From Hyphomonadaceae bacterium UBA5336 (GTDB lineage: Bacteria > Pseudomonadota > Alphaproteobacteria > Caulobacterales > Hyphomonadaceae): a stretch of 64,000 nt of DNA. Below, one piece after another: positions 1 to 7,201 of this stretch; positions within the stretch are counted from its first letter, which is position 1; each line of letters opens with the position of its first letter. Made by a program: the position numbers and the translations under genes. The notes under the pieces were generated by a model. The model was not told the DNA's origin. It did no database searches and was given only the letters and a program-made list of their open reading frames with translations. The DNA is taken from assembly GCA_002408125.1 (NCBI GenBank), contig DHQO01000008.1, positions 1 to 64,000 of the forward strand. Direction: 5' to 3'.

Positions 1-40
1 CTAGCCCCACATATCCGGTCCCAATGACTGCCACGCGCAT
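1..40 (-). CDS. ugd: UDP-glucose/GDP-mannose dehydrogenase family protein, N-terminus only (probable UDP-glucose 6-dehydrogenase)
   Basis: Only the first 13 codons are in the window, reading leftwards off the edge. They encode MRVAVIGTGYVGL, the N-terminal NAD-binding beta-strand and GxGYVGL loop typical of UDP-glucose 6-dehydrogenase and its relatives, which make UDP-glucuronate for capsule or LPS. An AGAGGAG-like ribosome site lies just upstream of the ATG (about 46-54 on the - strand). The family call is good. UDP-glucose versus GDP-mannose or UDP-ManNAc substrate cannot be settled from 13 residues. Confidence 0.75.
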   Translation of the reverse strand, partial: MRVAVIGTGYVGL

Positions 41-385
41 TTAAATGACTCCTCTTGTGCCTGGTCGGCGCTCCGCCATGCAAAATCGACGCGAGGCGAA
101 TTCCTGAGTGAATTACAAAGTCAAATCAACCTCGCTCAATCAAGCTGGCCTACTCGCAAAGTCCAGGATGCGCAGCAATTGTCCGCCCGCGCGGCACCAG
201 CCGTGGGAAGATAAACCATACCCAAAGGCTATGGCCCCCATATGCCTCTTTTCTGGCTATGGCGCCCATAAAGGCGCACCCGATAGAGATGGTAGGTTGG
301 CGAAAAATCAGGGGTCCAGTCGGGTGCAACAGGCACGGTGTTTCCAGGCGAAGCACCGCAGAACTGCTATGGTGCAGGCCGTAAC
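41..385. promoter_or_regulatory. divergent intergenic region between ugd and dadA with two TATGG-N3-CCATA dyads
   Basis: This 345-base stretch holds no convincing gene. It separates the leftward ugd start from the rightward dadA start, so it should carry both promoters. It contains a 16-base direct repeat, GGCTATGGCnCCCATA, at 227-242 and 255-270 (28 bases apart). Each copy contains a perfect dyad TATGG-N3-CCATA (230-242 and 258-270), and a further half site CCATA lies at 216-220. The tandem dyads look like operators for a dimeric repressor or activator, but I do not recognise the motif. Confidence 0.5.
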
Positions 386-1645
386 ATGCCTGCTCGCACA
401 TCAACTGCCATTGTCCTGGGCGCCGGAGTCGTTGGCGTAACAACGGCCTATGCTCTGGCACAGCGTGGGATCCAGGTCACGCTGGTCGACCGCCATGTCG
501 AGCCGGCCATGGGCACCTCCCACGCCAATGGCGCACAGCTCAGCTATCTCTACACCGATGCCCTGGCGAGCCCGCGGATCTGGCGTCAGCTTCCGGCCCT
601 CCTCCTGGGTCAGGACAGCGCTTTCCGCTTCAAGATTAGGCCTGACCCAGACTATGCCTTTTGGCTATTGGCCTTCCTGCGCAACTGCACCCCCGCCCGG
701 TTTGAGCGCAACACGCTTGCGACCTTCGAGCTGGCCATGGAATCGCGCCTGCGGATGGATGAGCTGCTCGCGCGCCACGAGCTGAAATTCGACCATGTCG
801 AGAACGGCAAGATGCATCTCTACGCCGATGCGGGTCTGCGCCCTCTCGTCGAGGAGATCCGCCGCCTGAAACCGGCTGATGCGGAAGAGCAGGTCATCCT
901 CTCCCATGAAGAGGCCTGCGCGATCGAGCCGACGCTGGTCACAGCCAATCCGAAGCCGGCCTTCGTGCTCTATTCGCCGAAGGAAGCGGTCGGCGACCCC
1001 TATCGCTTCGCCCGCGAACTGCTCGGCGTGCTCAAGGCGCAGTATGGCGTGGCGGCCCGCTTCGGCGAGGAGGCCGTCGGGCTGGAGGAAACTGGCGGCG
1101 AGGCCGTGCTGACGCTCGAAAGCGGGGAGACGCTCCCGGCCGACCAGGTGGTGGTGTGCACCGGCCTGCCCCCGCGCTTCCTGAAAGGGATGGGCCTGAA
1201 GCTTCCGATCTGTCCGATGAAGGGCTATTCCTTTACCGCGCCCGCCGGCCCGGCGGCCCCTGAAGTGAGCCTCACCGACACCCTGCGACGCACCGTGATC
1301 ACGCGGCTCGGCAACGCGGTTCGCGTAGCCGGCCTGGCCGACCTCGGCTGGCGGGAAACCGGCATCGACCAGACACGCCTTGAAAGCCTGATCCGCGCAG
1401 CACGCGAAGGCCTGCCCCAGGCCGCCGATTATGAGGCGACCTATAATCACTGGACGGGCCTGCGCCCGATGACACCGGACAGCCAGCCGCGCATCGGCCG
1501 GCTGTCGCCCGTCATCGCCTACAATCTCGGCCACGGCATGCTCGGCTGGACCCTGGCCATGGGCAGCAGCGAACGCCTCGGCCGGCTCATCACCGGCAAT
1601 GCCCAGCCCATGCCTGACAGGAAGGACATCGCAAATGCCTGCTAG
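386..1645 (+). CDS. dadA: D-amino acid dehydrogenase (DadA-type FAD oxidoreductase)
   Basis: Predicted 419-aa flavoprotein of the DAO/DadA family, which oxidises D-amino acids to imino acids and passes electrons to the respiratory chain at the inner face of the membrane. The N-terminus has the FAD Rossmann motif VLGAGVVGVTTAYALAQRG, and the C-terminal half has the family motifs GLRPMTPDSQPRIG and NLGHGMLGW. I start it at the ATG at 386, where homology begins; the 16 upstream in-frame codons look non-coding. No strong ribosome site is visible. Its last 11 bases overlap ridA, which fits a two-gene unit in which the unstable imine product is passed to RidA. D-amino acid range is not readable from sequence; related opine or glycine oxidases are possible. 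Confidence 0.85.
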   Translation: MPARTSTAIVLGAGVVGVTTAYALAQRGIQVTLVDRHVEPAMGTSHANGAQLSYLYTDALASPRIWRQLPALLLGQDSAFRFKIRPDPDYAFWLLAFLRNCTPARFERNTLATFELAMESRLRMDELLARHELKFDHVENGKMHLYADAGLRPLVEEIRRLKPADAEEQVILSHEEACAIEPTLVTANPKPAFVLYSPKEAVGDPYRFARELLGVLKAQYGVAARFGEEAVGLEETGGEAVLTLESGETLPADQVVVCTGLPPRFLKGMGLKLPICPMKGYSFTAPAGPAAPEVSLTDTLRRTVITRLGNAVRVAGLADLGWRETGIDQTRLESLIRAAREGLPQAADYEATYNHWTGLRPMTPDSQPRIGRLSPVIAYNLGHGMLGWTLAMGSSERLGRLITGNAQPMPDRKDIANAC

Positions 1646-1976
1646 CCCGCCCCTGAGCCCCGCCCGCAAGGGCGCAGGGCTGGTCTTCATTTCCGGCCAG
1701 TTGCCGCGCAGGGATGGCGCGATGGTCACCGGCGATATCCGCGCGCAGACCGAGCAGGTCATCGACAATCTCGAAGCGCGCCTCGCCAGCGAAGGCCTCG
1801 GCCTTGGCGATGTGGTGAAAACCACTGTCTGGCTGACCGACAAGTCGTTCGCGGCCGGTTTCAACGCCGTCTATGCCGCGCGATTTCCCGAACCCTACCC
1901 TGCCCGCTCGACGGTCGTCAGCGGGCTGATCGCGGATGCCGATATTGAAATGGAGGCGATTGCCATCGCCCGCTGA
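1635..1976 (+). CDS. ridA: RidA/YjgF/YER057c/UK114 family reactive imine deaminase
   Basis: Predicted 113-aa member of the Rid superfamily, which hydrolyses reactive enamine/imine intermediates to ketoacids and ammonia. Visible family features are FISGQLP near residue 20, the central helix with EQVIDNLEARL, the VVKTTVWLTD strand, the YPARSTV segment near residue 90 that carries the conserved Arg, and the final IEMEAIAIA. The ATG at 1635 lies inside the last codons of dadA and gives the usual family length; the 12 upstream in-frame codons duplicate dadA sequence and are unlikely to be used. The pairing with dadA is meaningful: the dehydrogenase releases exactly the imines that Rid proteins destroy. 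A strong terminator follows at 2027. Confidence 0.87.
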   Translation: MPASPPLSPARKGAGLVFISGQLPRRDGAMVTGDIRAQTEQVIDNLEARLASEGLGLGDVVKTTVWLTDKSFAAGFNAVYAARFPEPYPARSTVVSGLIADADIEMEAIAIAR

Positions 1977-2026
1977 GCTCCCGCCGGGAGGCGTCCCTTC
2001 CCACCCCATCCTCCCGGTATGGCGAC

Positions 2027-2058
2027 GGCCTCCTTCCTTCTGGAAGGAGGCCGTTTTT
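2027..2058 (+). terminator. Rho-independent terminator after dadA-ridA
   Basis: A perfect 11-bp stem (2027-2037 with 2042-2052) closes a TTCT tetraloop and is followed by GTTTTT. It lies 50 bases past the ridA stop and faces the convergent ggt gene. The hairpin is also symmetric for the opposite strand, but a U-tract is present only for the + direction. Confidence 0.9.
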
Positions 2059-2087
2059 CGGCGCCTGAGCAGCGCCTTGAGCAATTT

Positions 2088-3854
2088 CTATTGCTGTTCC
2101 GGCGCCAGCACGCGGAGATTCTCGACACCGACCGCCCGGGCATCGGGCCGCCGCGGGTCGGCCGCGCCATAGATCAGGCCATCCTCAATCAGGAGGTTCT
2201 GCGAACTGCCGATGGTCTTGGAGAGCTCCACCTCATGACCGATGCCCACCAGGAGGCGGAGGGTGTCGACCGAGATGCCGCGTTCGAATTCCAGCTCGTC
2301 GGGCTTCCAGTTCTGGTGGATGCGCGGCGCCTCGGTAGCGTCCTGGATATTCATGTCGTGGTCAACGACATTCAGGATCACCTGCAGCACGGTATTGATG
2401 ATGGTGGACCCGCCCGGCGAGCCGACCGCCATATAGGGCTCGCCATCCCTGAACACGATGGTCGGCGTCATGGAAGACAGCATCCGCTTGCCGGCTTCCA
2501 GCTTGTTGTAAGGATTGGTGCCATAAGTCGCCCCACGCACGTTCAGGCGTAGGGAGAAGTTCTTCATCTGGTTGTCGAGCAGGAAACCAGCGCCGTCGAT
2601 CACTACCCCCGAACCGAAGGAGGAGCCGAGCGTGTAGGTGTTGGAGACGACATTGCCATACTGGTCTGCAATGGAGAAATGGGTGGTGTCCGGGCTCTCA
2701 AAAGCCATCGGGTCCCAAGGCTCGATTTCCGTTGCGGGCGTGGACTGCTCGCGGCTGATATCCTGCACCCGTTCATGGGCAAAGGCCTTGGAAGTGATGG
2801 TGTCGACCGGCACATCCACAAAATCGGGATCGCCGATATATTCGCGCCGGTCGGCATAGGCGAGCTTCATCACCTCTGACATCACATGCAGGCTGGCCGC
2901 ACTGTTATGGCCCATCGCGCCAATGTCGAAGGTTTCGAGCATGTTGAGCATCTCGATCAGGGCGGTGCCGCCGCTTGATGAGGGCGGCATGGTGACGACC
3001 TCATAGCCGCGATAGGTCGTGCGCAGCGGCTCGCGGAATTTCGCTTCATAGCGGGCGAGATCCTCCAGCGTGATCAGCCCGCCATTGGCCGCCATGTCAT
3101 CGGCGATCTTGTGGGCAATCTCGCCGGTGTAGAAGTCTTCCGGGCCAGCGGTGGCGATGCGCTCCAGTGTCCAGGCCAGTTCGGGCTGTACCAGCGTTTC
3201 GCCATACTGATAGGGCTCACCGTCTGCCTTGTAGAAGGTTTCCATTGTGGTCGGCGAGGTTTCCAACCGCCGTCGCCCCCAGCGCAGGGCCTCCGACAAG
3301 TCGCGCGAGACAACGATGCCATCGCGCGCAAGCTCCAGCGCCGGCCGGACAAGGTCTTCCCATGGCAGGGAGCCATAATGCTCATGGGCGAGCGCCAGGC
3401 CGGCAATCGTGCCGGGCACGGCCGAGGCCTTGTAGCCATAGCCGGCCTCGTCGGTGACATTGCCCTCGCGGTCGAGGAACATCTCCATCTCGGCGGCCGC
3501 CGGCGCGGCCGAGCGATAGTCGATGGCGATGACCTTGTCCTCTTCGGCGACATAGGCGAGCAGAAAGCCGCTGCCGCCGAGATTGCCCGCGCGCGGCAGG
3601 GTGACCGCCAGCGCCAGCGCCGTGGCGACCGCCGCATCGAAGGCATTGCCGCCCTGCTCCAGTATGCGCGCGCCGACATGGGCCGCGATCTCGTTCTGGG
3701 AAACCACCATGCCCTCGCGGTCGGCCACCGGGATCTCGATGGAATCATAGTCCAGCAGCGAAGAAGCTTGACCCAAGGCTGCAGGCGCCGTCATCGGCGC
3801 GAATCCTGACACAAAAAGCGCGGCGGCCGCGGCCGCCTTCATAAACCGCATCAT
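2088..3854 (-). CDS. ggt: Gamma-glutamyltransferase (gamma-glutamyltranspeptidase), periplasmic
   Basis: Predicted 588-aa N-terminal nucleophile hydrolase that cleaves gamma-glutamyl bonds (glutathione, gamma-Glu peptides, possibly poly-gamma-Glu) and hydrolyses or transfers the glutamyl group. A hydrophobic signal peptide occupies about residues 1-29, ending near ALGQA. The self-processing site is seen in SPDTTHFS: cleavage before Thr390 would free the small subunit with Thr390 as nucleophile. Other family signatures are PRAGNLGGSGF (88-97), PSSSGGTALIEMLN (291-304) and VGSPGGSTIINT. Length and processing position match bacterial GGTs. It follows the VOC gene by 23 bases and ends the probable operon that starts with the TonB receptor. 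Confidence 0.92.
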   Translation of the reverse strand: MMRFMKAAAAAALFVSGFAPMTAPAALGQASSLLDYDSIEIPVADREGMVVSQNEIAAHVGARILEQGGNAFDAAVATALALAVTLPRAGNLGGSGFLLAYVAEEDKVIAIDYRSAAPAAAEMEMFLDREGNVTDEAGYGYKASAVPGTIAGLALAHEHYGSLPWEDLVRPALELARDGIVVSRDLSEALRWGRRRLETSPTTMETFYKADGEPYQYGETLVQPELAWTLERIATAGPEDFYTGEIAHKIADDMAANGGLITLEDLARYEAKFREPLRTTYRGYEVVTMPPSSSGGTALIEMLNMLETFDIGAMGHNSAASLHVMSEVMKLAYADRREYIGDPDFVDVPVDTITSKAFAHERVQDISREQSTPATEIEPWDPMAFESPDTTHFSIADQYGNVVSNTYTLGSSFGSGVVIDGAGFLLDNQMKNFSLRLNVRGATYGTNPYNKLEAGKRMLSSMTPTIVFRDGEPYMAVGSPGGSTIINTVLQVILNVVDHDMNIQDATEAPRIHQNWKPDELEFERGISVDTLRLLVGIGHEVELSKTIGSSQNLLIEDGLIYGAADPRRPDARAVGVENLRVLAPEQQ

Positions 3855-3877
3855 TCTTACTCTCCCTTGCCGGCCAG

Positions 3878-4288
3878 CTAGTGCGCGAACAGCTGGTCCA
3901 TATTCTTGAATGTCTTGAATTCCAGCGCCGTCCCGCCCGGCTCGCGGACGAAGAATGTGCCCTGCTCGCCGACCTCACCCTCGAAGCGGACATAGGGCCC
4001 GATCTCGAATTCCACGCCGAGGCCTTTCAGCCGTTCAGAGAGGGCTTCCCAGTCGCTCCAGGCCATGACCACGCCGAAATGGAAGCTCGGCACCTGCTTG
4101 CCATCCACCGGGTTCTTCGCAACGTCCGTGCTGGCAGGTATCAGATGAGACGTCACCTGATGGCCGAAGAAGTCATAGTCGACCCATTTCTCGGACTCGC
4201 GACCGATACCGGCGCCGAGCATCTCGGTCATGAAGGCGCGCGTGGCGACCAGGTCCGTGGTCGGGAAGGCAAGATGGAAGGGTTGCAT
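3878..4288 (-). CDS. VOC (glyoxalase/bleomycin-resistance/dioxygenase) superfamily protein
   Basis: Predicted 136-aa soluble protein with the two beta-alpha-beta-beta-beta modules of the vicinal oxygen chelate fold. Candidate metal ligands are His5 (PFHLAFPTTDL), the His in SFHFGVVM near residue 70, and the Glu in GTALEFKTF near residue 126. The pattern PTTDLVATRAFMTEMLG is the usual start of small glyoxalase-like proteins. It lies between the symporter (21-base gap) and ggt (23-base gap), so it is probably co-expressed with the amino-acid uptake genes. The substrate is unknown. Confidence 0.75.
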   Translation of the reverse strand: MQPFHLAFPTTDLVATRAFMTEMLGAGIGRESEKWVDYDFFGHQVTSHLIPASTDVAKNPVDGKQVPSFHFGVVMAWSDWEALSERLKGLGVEFEIGPYVRFEGEVGEQGTFFVREPGGTALEFKTFKNMDQLFAH

Positions 4289-4309
4289 GGGGGGCTTTCC
4301 TTGCGCTGG

Positions 4310-5563
4310 CTATTCGAATGGCTCGGCTTTGTAGATGCTCTCATCGATCTCGCCTTCCCACTTCGCCACGATGGTGGAGACGGCGAGGTCGCCGGTAATG
4401 TTCACGACGGTGCGCATCATATCGAGAATACGGTCGAAGGGCAGGACAAAGCCGACCACCAGAGCCGATTGGGCCGGTGTCATGCCGATGGATTCCAGCA
4501 CGACCGCCATCAGGAAGAGCGAGCCCGACGGCACGGTGGAGGCACCGACCGAGACCAGCGTCGTCGTGATGCCGATAATGAGATAATCGGCCAGGTCGAG
4601 CGGCATGCCGAAAGCCTGTGCGGCGAACAGCGTGACGATGGTCACATAGAGCGCCGCACCATCCATGTTCACCGTCGCACCAAGTGGCAGGACGGAAGAG
4701 GCAATCGCCGGCTTGATGCCGAGATTGTGCTCGGCCGCAGACAGCGTGGCCGGCAGCGTGGCGGAACTGGACGAGGTGGAAAAGGCGACAAGCTGTGGCT
4801 CGCGCGCACCCTTGAAGAAGGGCCGAACCGGCAGGCGCGCAAGCAGTTTCACCAGCGGGCCCTGCACCAGGAACATGTGCACAAAACAGCCAACATAGAC
4901 TGCGACGGCCAGGATGAAGAGGTTCATGAAGGCCGAGAGGCCCACCGAGCCCATCACCCAGGCGACCAGCGCGAAGACGCCGAAGGGCGCGACCTCCATG
5001 ACGATGGAGGTCATCTTCAGCATCATTTCCGAGCCTTGCTCGAAAATGTTCGTCAGGCCCCTGGCCTTGTCCCCAGTGATGAGCAGCGCACAGCCGGTCA
5101 TGATGGCAAAGAAGATGATCGCCAAGAGGTTGCCCTCGGCAAAGGCAGCGAACGGGTTTTCCGGCACGATGGCCATGAACCGCTCGGTCAGGCTGACGGC
5201 CTTGTTGACCTCATAGGGCGTCGCGCCGGTGAAATCCGCCCCTGCGCCTGGGTGTAAGACCGTGCCGCAGATCAGGCCGATCACAATGGCAAGCGCAGTG
5301 GTGCCGAGATAGAGCGCGATGGCCCGACCGCCGATGGAGCCTATCCGCTTCGGATCGCTCATCGCCGTCACGCCGGAGACCAGCGTCAGGAAAACCAGCG
5401 GCACGATCAGCATCTTGATCATGCGGATGAAGAGGTCGCCGACCCATTTGAAGCTCTCCACCCGGTCGCCGAAAAAGTATCCCGCGATGGCGCCGAGCAC
5501 GAGCGCGGCGAGGATGCGCTTCCACAAGACAATATCGAACCATTTCCGGATCAGGGTCTTCAT
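4310..5563 (-). CDS. Dicarboxylate/amino acid:cation symporter (DAACS family)
   Basis: Predicted 417-aa inner-membrane Na+ or H+ symporter of the GltP/DctA/SdcS type for glutamate, aspartate or C4-dicarboxylates. Diagnostic motifs are the serine-rich loop STSSSSATLPATL (first re-entrant hairpin), TVNMDGAALY in TM7, and GASTVPSGSLF (second hairpin). The ATG at 5563 overlaps the stop of the deacylase gene as ATGA, which signals translational coupling; a GTG three codons upstream (5572) is an alternative. Coupling to a D-aminoacylase suggests it imports the freed amino acid, perhaps an acidic one, but substrate specificity is inference. Confidence 0.88.
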   Translation of the reverse strand: MKTLIRKWFDIVLWKRILAALVLGAIAGYFFGDRVESFKWVGDLFIRMIKMLIVPLVFLTLVSGVTAMSDPKRIGSIGGRAIALYLGTTALAIVIGLICGTVLHPGAGADFTGATPYEVNKAVSLTERFMAIVPENPFAAFAEGNLLAIIFFAIMTGCALLITGDKARGLTNIFEQGSEMMLKMTSIVMEVAPFGVFALVAWVMGSVGLSAFMNLFILAVAVYVGCFVHMFLVQGPLVKLLARLPVRPFFKGAREPQLVAFSTSSSSATLPATLSAAEHNLGIKPAIASSVLPLGATVNMDGAALYVTIVTLFAAQAFGMPLDLADYLIIGITTTLVSVGASTVPSGSLFLMAVVLESIGMTPAQSALVVGFVLPFDRILDMMRTVVNITGDLAVSTIVAKWEGEIDESIYKAEPFE

Positions 5564-7191
5564 GGCACGCACGTTCCTTCCGGCAGGTCATGTAGCAGCA
5601 CATCGCCCGCGAGGGCCTCGGTGGCAGCACCCTCGGCAATGGCCAGCTCGCCATTCACGAACAAGTAGTCCACGCCGACCGAAAGCTCACGCGGGTGCTG
5701 GTAGTCCGCCCGCGGCTGGAAGCCTTCGGGATCGAAGACCACGATATCGGCGATGTATCCGTCGCGCAGATAACCGCGCTCGGGAATGTTGTAGGTGTCG
5801 GCCACAAGCCCGGAGGAGCGTCGGATGAACCAAGAGAGATCGAACAGGCCGTGTGTGCGCACGAAGCCCTGATAGGCCGCCGGATAGGTGGCGTATTTGC
5901 GAGGATGGCCACTTGAACCATCCGAGCCGGTCATCACCCAGTCCTGCACGGCGAAATTGGCGATATCGCCCTCGTCCATCACAAAGGAGGCGATGCGGCT
6001 GTCGCCCACCATCAGGATCTCAAGCGCCATGTCGATCGGGGAAAGGCCCGCCTCCCCTGCTGCCTCGGCCAGGGTCTTGCCTTCCAGCGCCGGGTCGGCC
6101 TCGCCGAGCGGCGCGGTCAGCAGGATGGCTTCCGGCCCGGCCCGGCGGCGAAGGTTCTGCTCCATTTCCGAAAGCAGACCCGGGCGAATGTCAGGGTCTG
6201 TGATCCGCGCGCGGAAGCCTTCCAGCCCACCATCCATGGCCCAGCGCGGCACGAGTGCATTTGAGACCCGCGTGCCGGACGCCGTCCAGGGATACTGGTC
6301 AGCGGTGACATCGAGCCCCTCGGCCCGCGCGGCCTCGACAATGTCGATAATCTGATCGCTGAAGCCCCAGACATCCGGACCCAGCGCCTTGATATGGGCG
6401 ATATGCACCGGCGCGCCGCCGGACTGGCGCCCGATCTCGACAGCTTCTTCAATCGAGGCCAGCACGCCTTCGCGATAGCTGCTCTCGTCGCGGATATGGC
6501 TGTCATAGAGCCCGCCAAAGGGCGCGGCGACCTGCATCAGGGCGATCACCTCGTCGGTATGGGCAAAATTCTGCGGCGTATAATGCAGGCCAGTGGAAAA
6601 GCCGAACGCGCCCTCGCACATGCCGGCGCGCACCAGGCCCTGCATCTCGGCAAGCTCGTCGGCTGTCGGCGCCACATCGGCCTGGCCGAGCACGGCGCTG
6701 CGGACATGGCCGAAGCCAACCAGCATGGCGACATTGGTGCCGATGCCAGCCTCGCGCATCTTACCCGCCGCACCGGCAATGTGGCTGGTGCCGTCGCCAT
6801 CATTGCCGATGAAGACCGTAGTGACGCCCTGGAAGAGATAATTGTCATTGCGCCGGCGCGCCGGATCACTGGCCAGCAAATCGCTGCCGGCATGGGTGTG
6901 CGGGTCGACGAAGCCCGGCGCCACGATGAGCCCACGCGCATCGATCACCTGCCCGGCCTCCGGCAGCGTCTCGCCCACCTCCAGCACCTCGATCCGCTCG
7001 CCGCGAACAGCAATGGCGGCTTCAAGCGGCGCGGCGCCATCGCCGGCATACACTTCACCATTGAGGATGAGATAGTCGGCCGGTTCCGGCGGGGCTGGCG
7101 GCTCACCCGCACACCCTGCCAGAAAAAAGGCCGCAAGAAGGCTGGCCGAGCCGGTGAAGAACCGGCTCGACTGGAGAAATGCGCTCAGCAA
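5560..7191 (-). CDS. N-acyl-D-amino-acid deacylase (D-aminoacylase) family amidohydrolase, probable lipoprotein
   Basis: Predicted 543-aa metal-dependent amidohydrolase that removes acyl groups from N-acyl-D-amino acids. Seen in order: an N-terminal hydrophobic segment ending in the lipobox LAGC, the opening YLILNGEVYAGDG, the metal motif PGFVDPHTHAGSD, EGAFGFSTGL, DSHIRDES, AHIKALG, DQYPW and GSDGSSGHPRKYATYP, all typical of D-aminoacylases. No ATG fits: the best start is TTG at 7191, just after the receptor stop with AAGG 5-prime of it; in-frame sequence further upstream lies over the receptor gene. The lipobox implies a periplasm-facing enzyme, whereas studied D-aminoacylases are mostly cytoplasmic. 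It is coupled by ATGA overlap to the symporter. Confidence 0.85.
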   Translation of the reverse strand: MLSAFLQSSRFFTGSASLLAAFFLAGCAGEPPAPPEPADYLILNGEVYAGDGAAPLEAAIAVRGERIEVLEVGETLPEAGQVIDARGLIVAPGFVDPHTHAGSDLLASDPARRRNDNYLFQGVTTVFIGNDGDGTSHIAGAAGKMREAGIGTNVAMLVGFGHVRSAVLGQADVAPTADELAEMQGLVRAGMCEGAFGFSTGLHYTPQNFAHTDEVIALMQVAAPFGGLYDSHIRDESSYREGVLASIEEAVEIGRQSGGAPVHIAHIKALGPDVWGFSDQIIDIVEAARAEGLDVTADQYPWTASGTRVSNALVPRWAMDGGLEGFRARITDPDIRPGLLSEMEQNLRRRAGPEAILLTAPLGEADPALEGKTLAEAAGEAGLSPIDMALEILMVGDSRIASFVMDEGDIANFAVQDWVMTGSDGSSGHPRKYATYPAAYQGFVRTHGLFDLSWFIRRSSGLVADTYNIPERGYLRDGYIADIVVFDPEGFQPRADYQHPRELSVGVDYLFVNGELAIAEGAATEALAGDVLLHDLPEGTCVP

Positions 7192-7201
7192 GGGTCTGCC
7201 C

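Noticed and set aside
108..461. ORFs of 110 and 103 aa in the ugd-dadA gap
   Set aside because: Overlapping opposite frames over a promoter region, with no motif, ribosome site or plausible composition.
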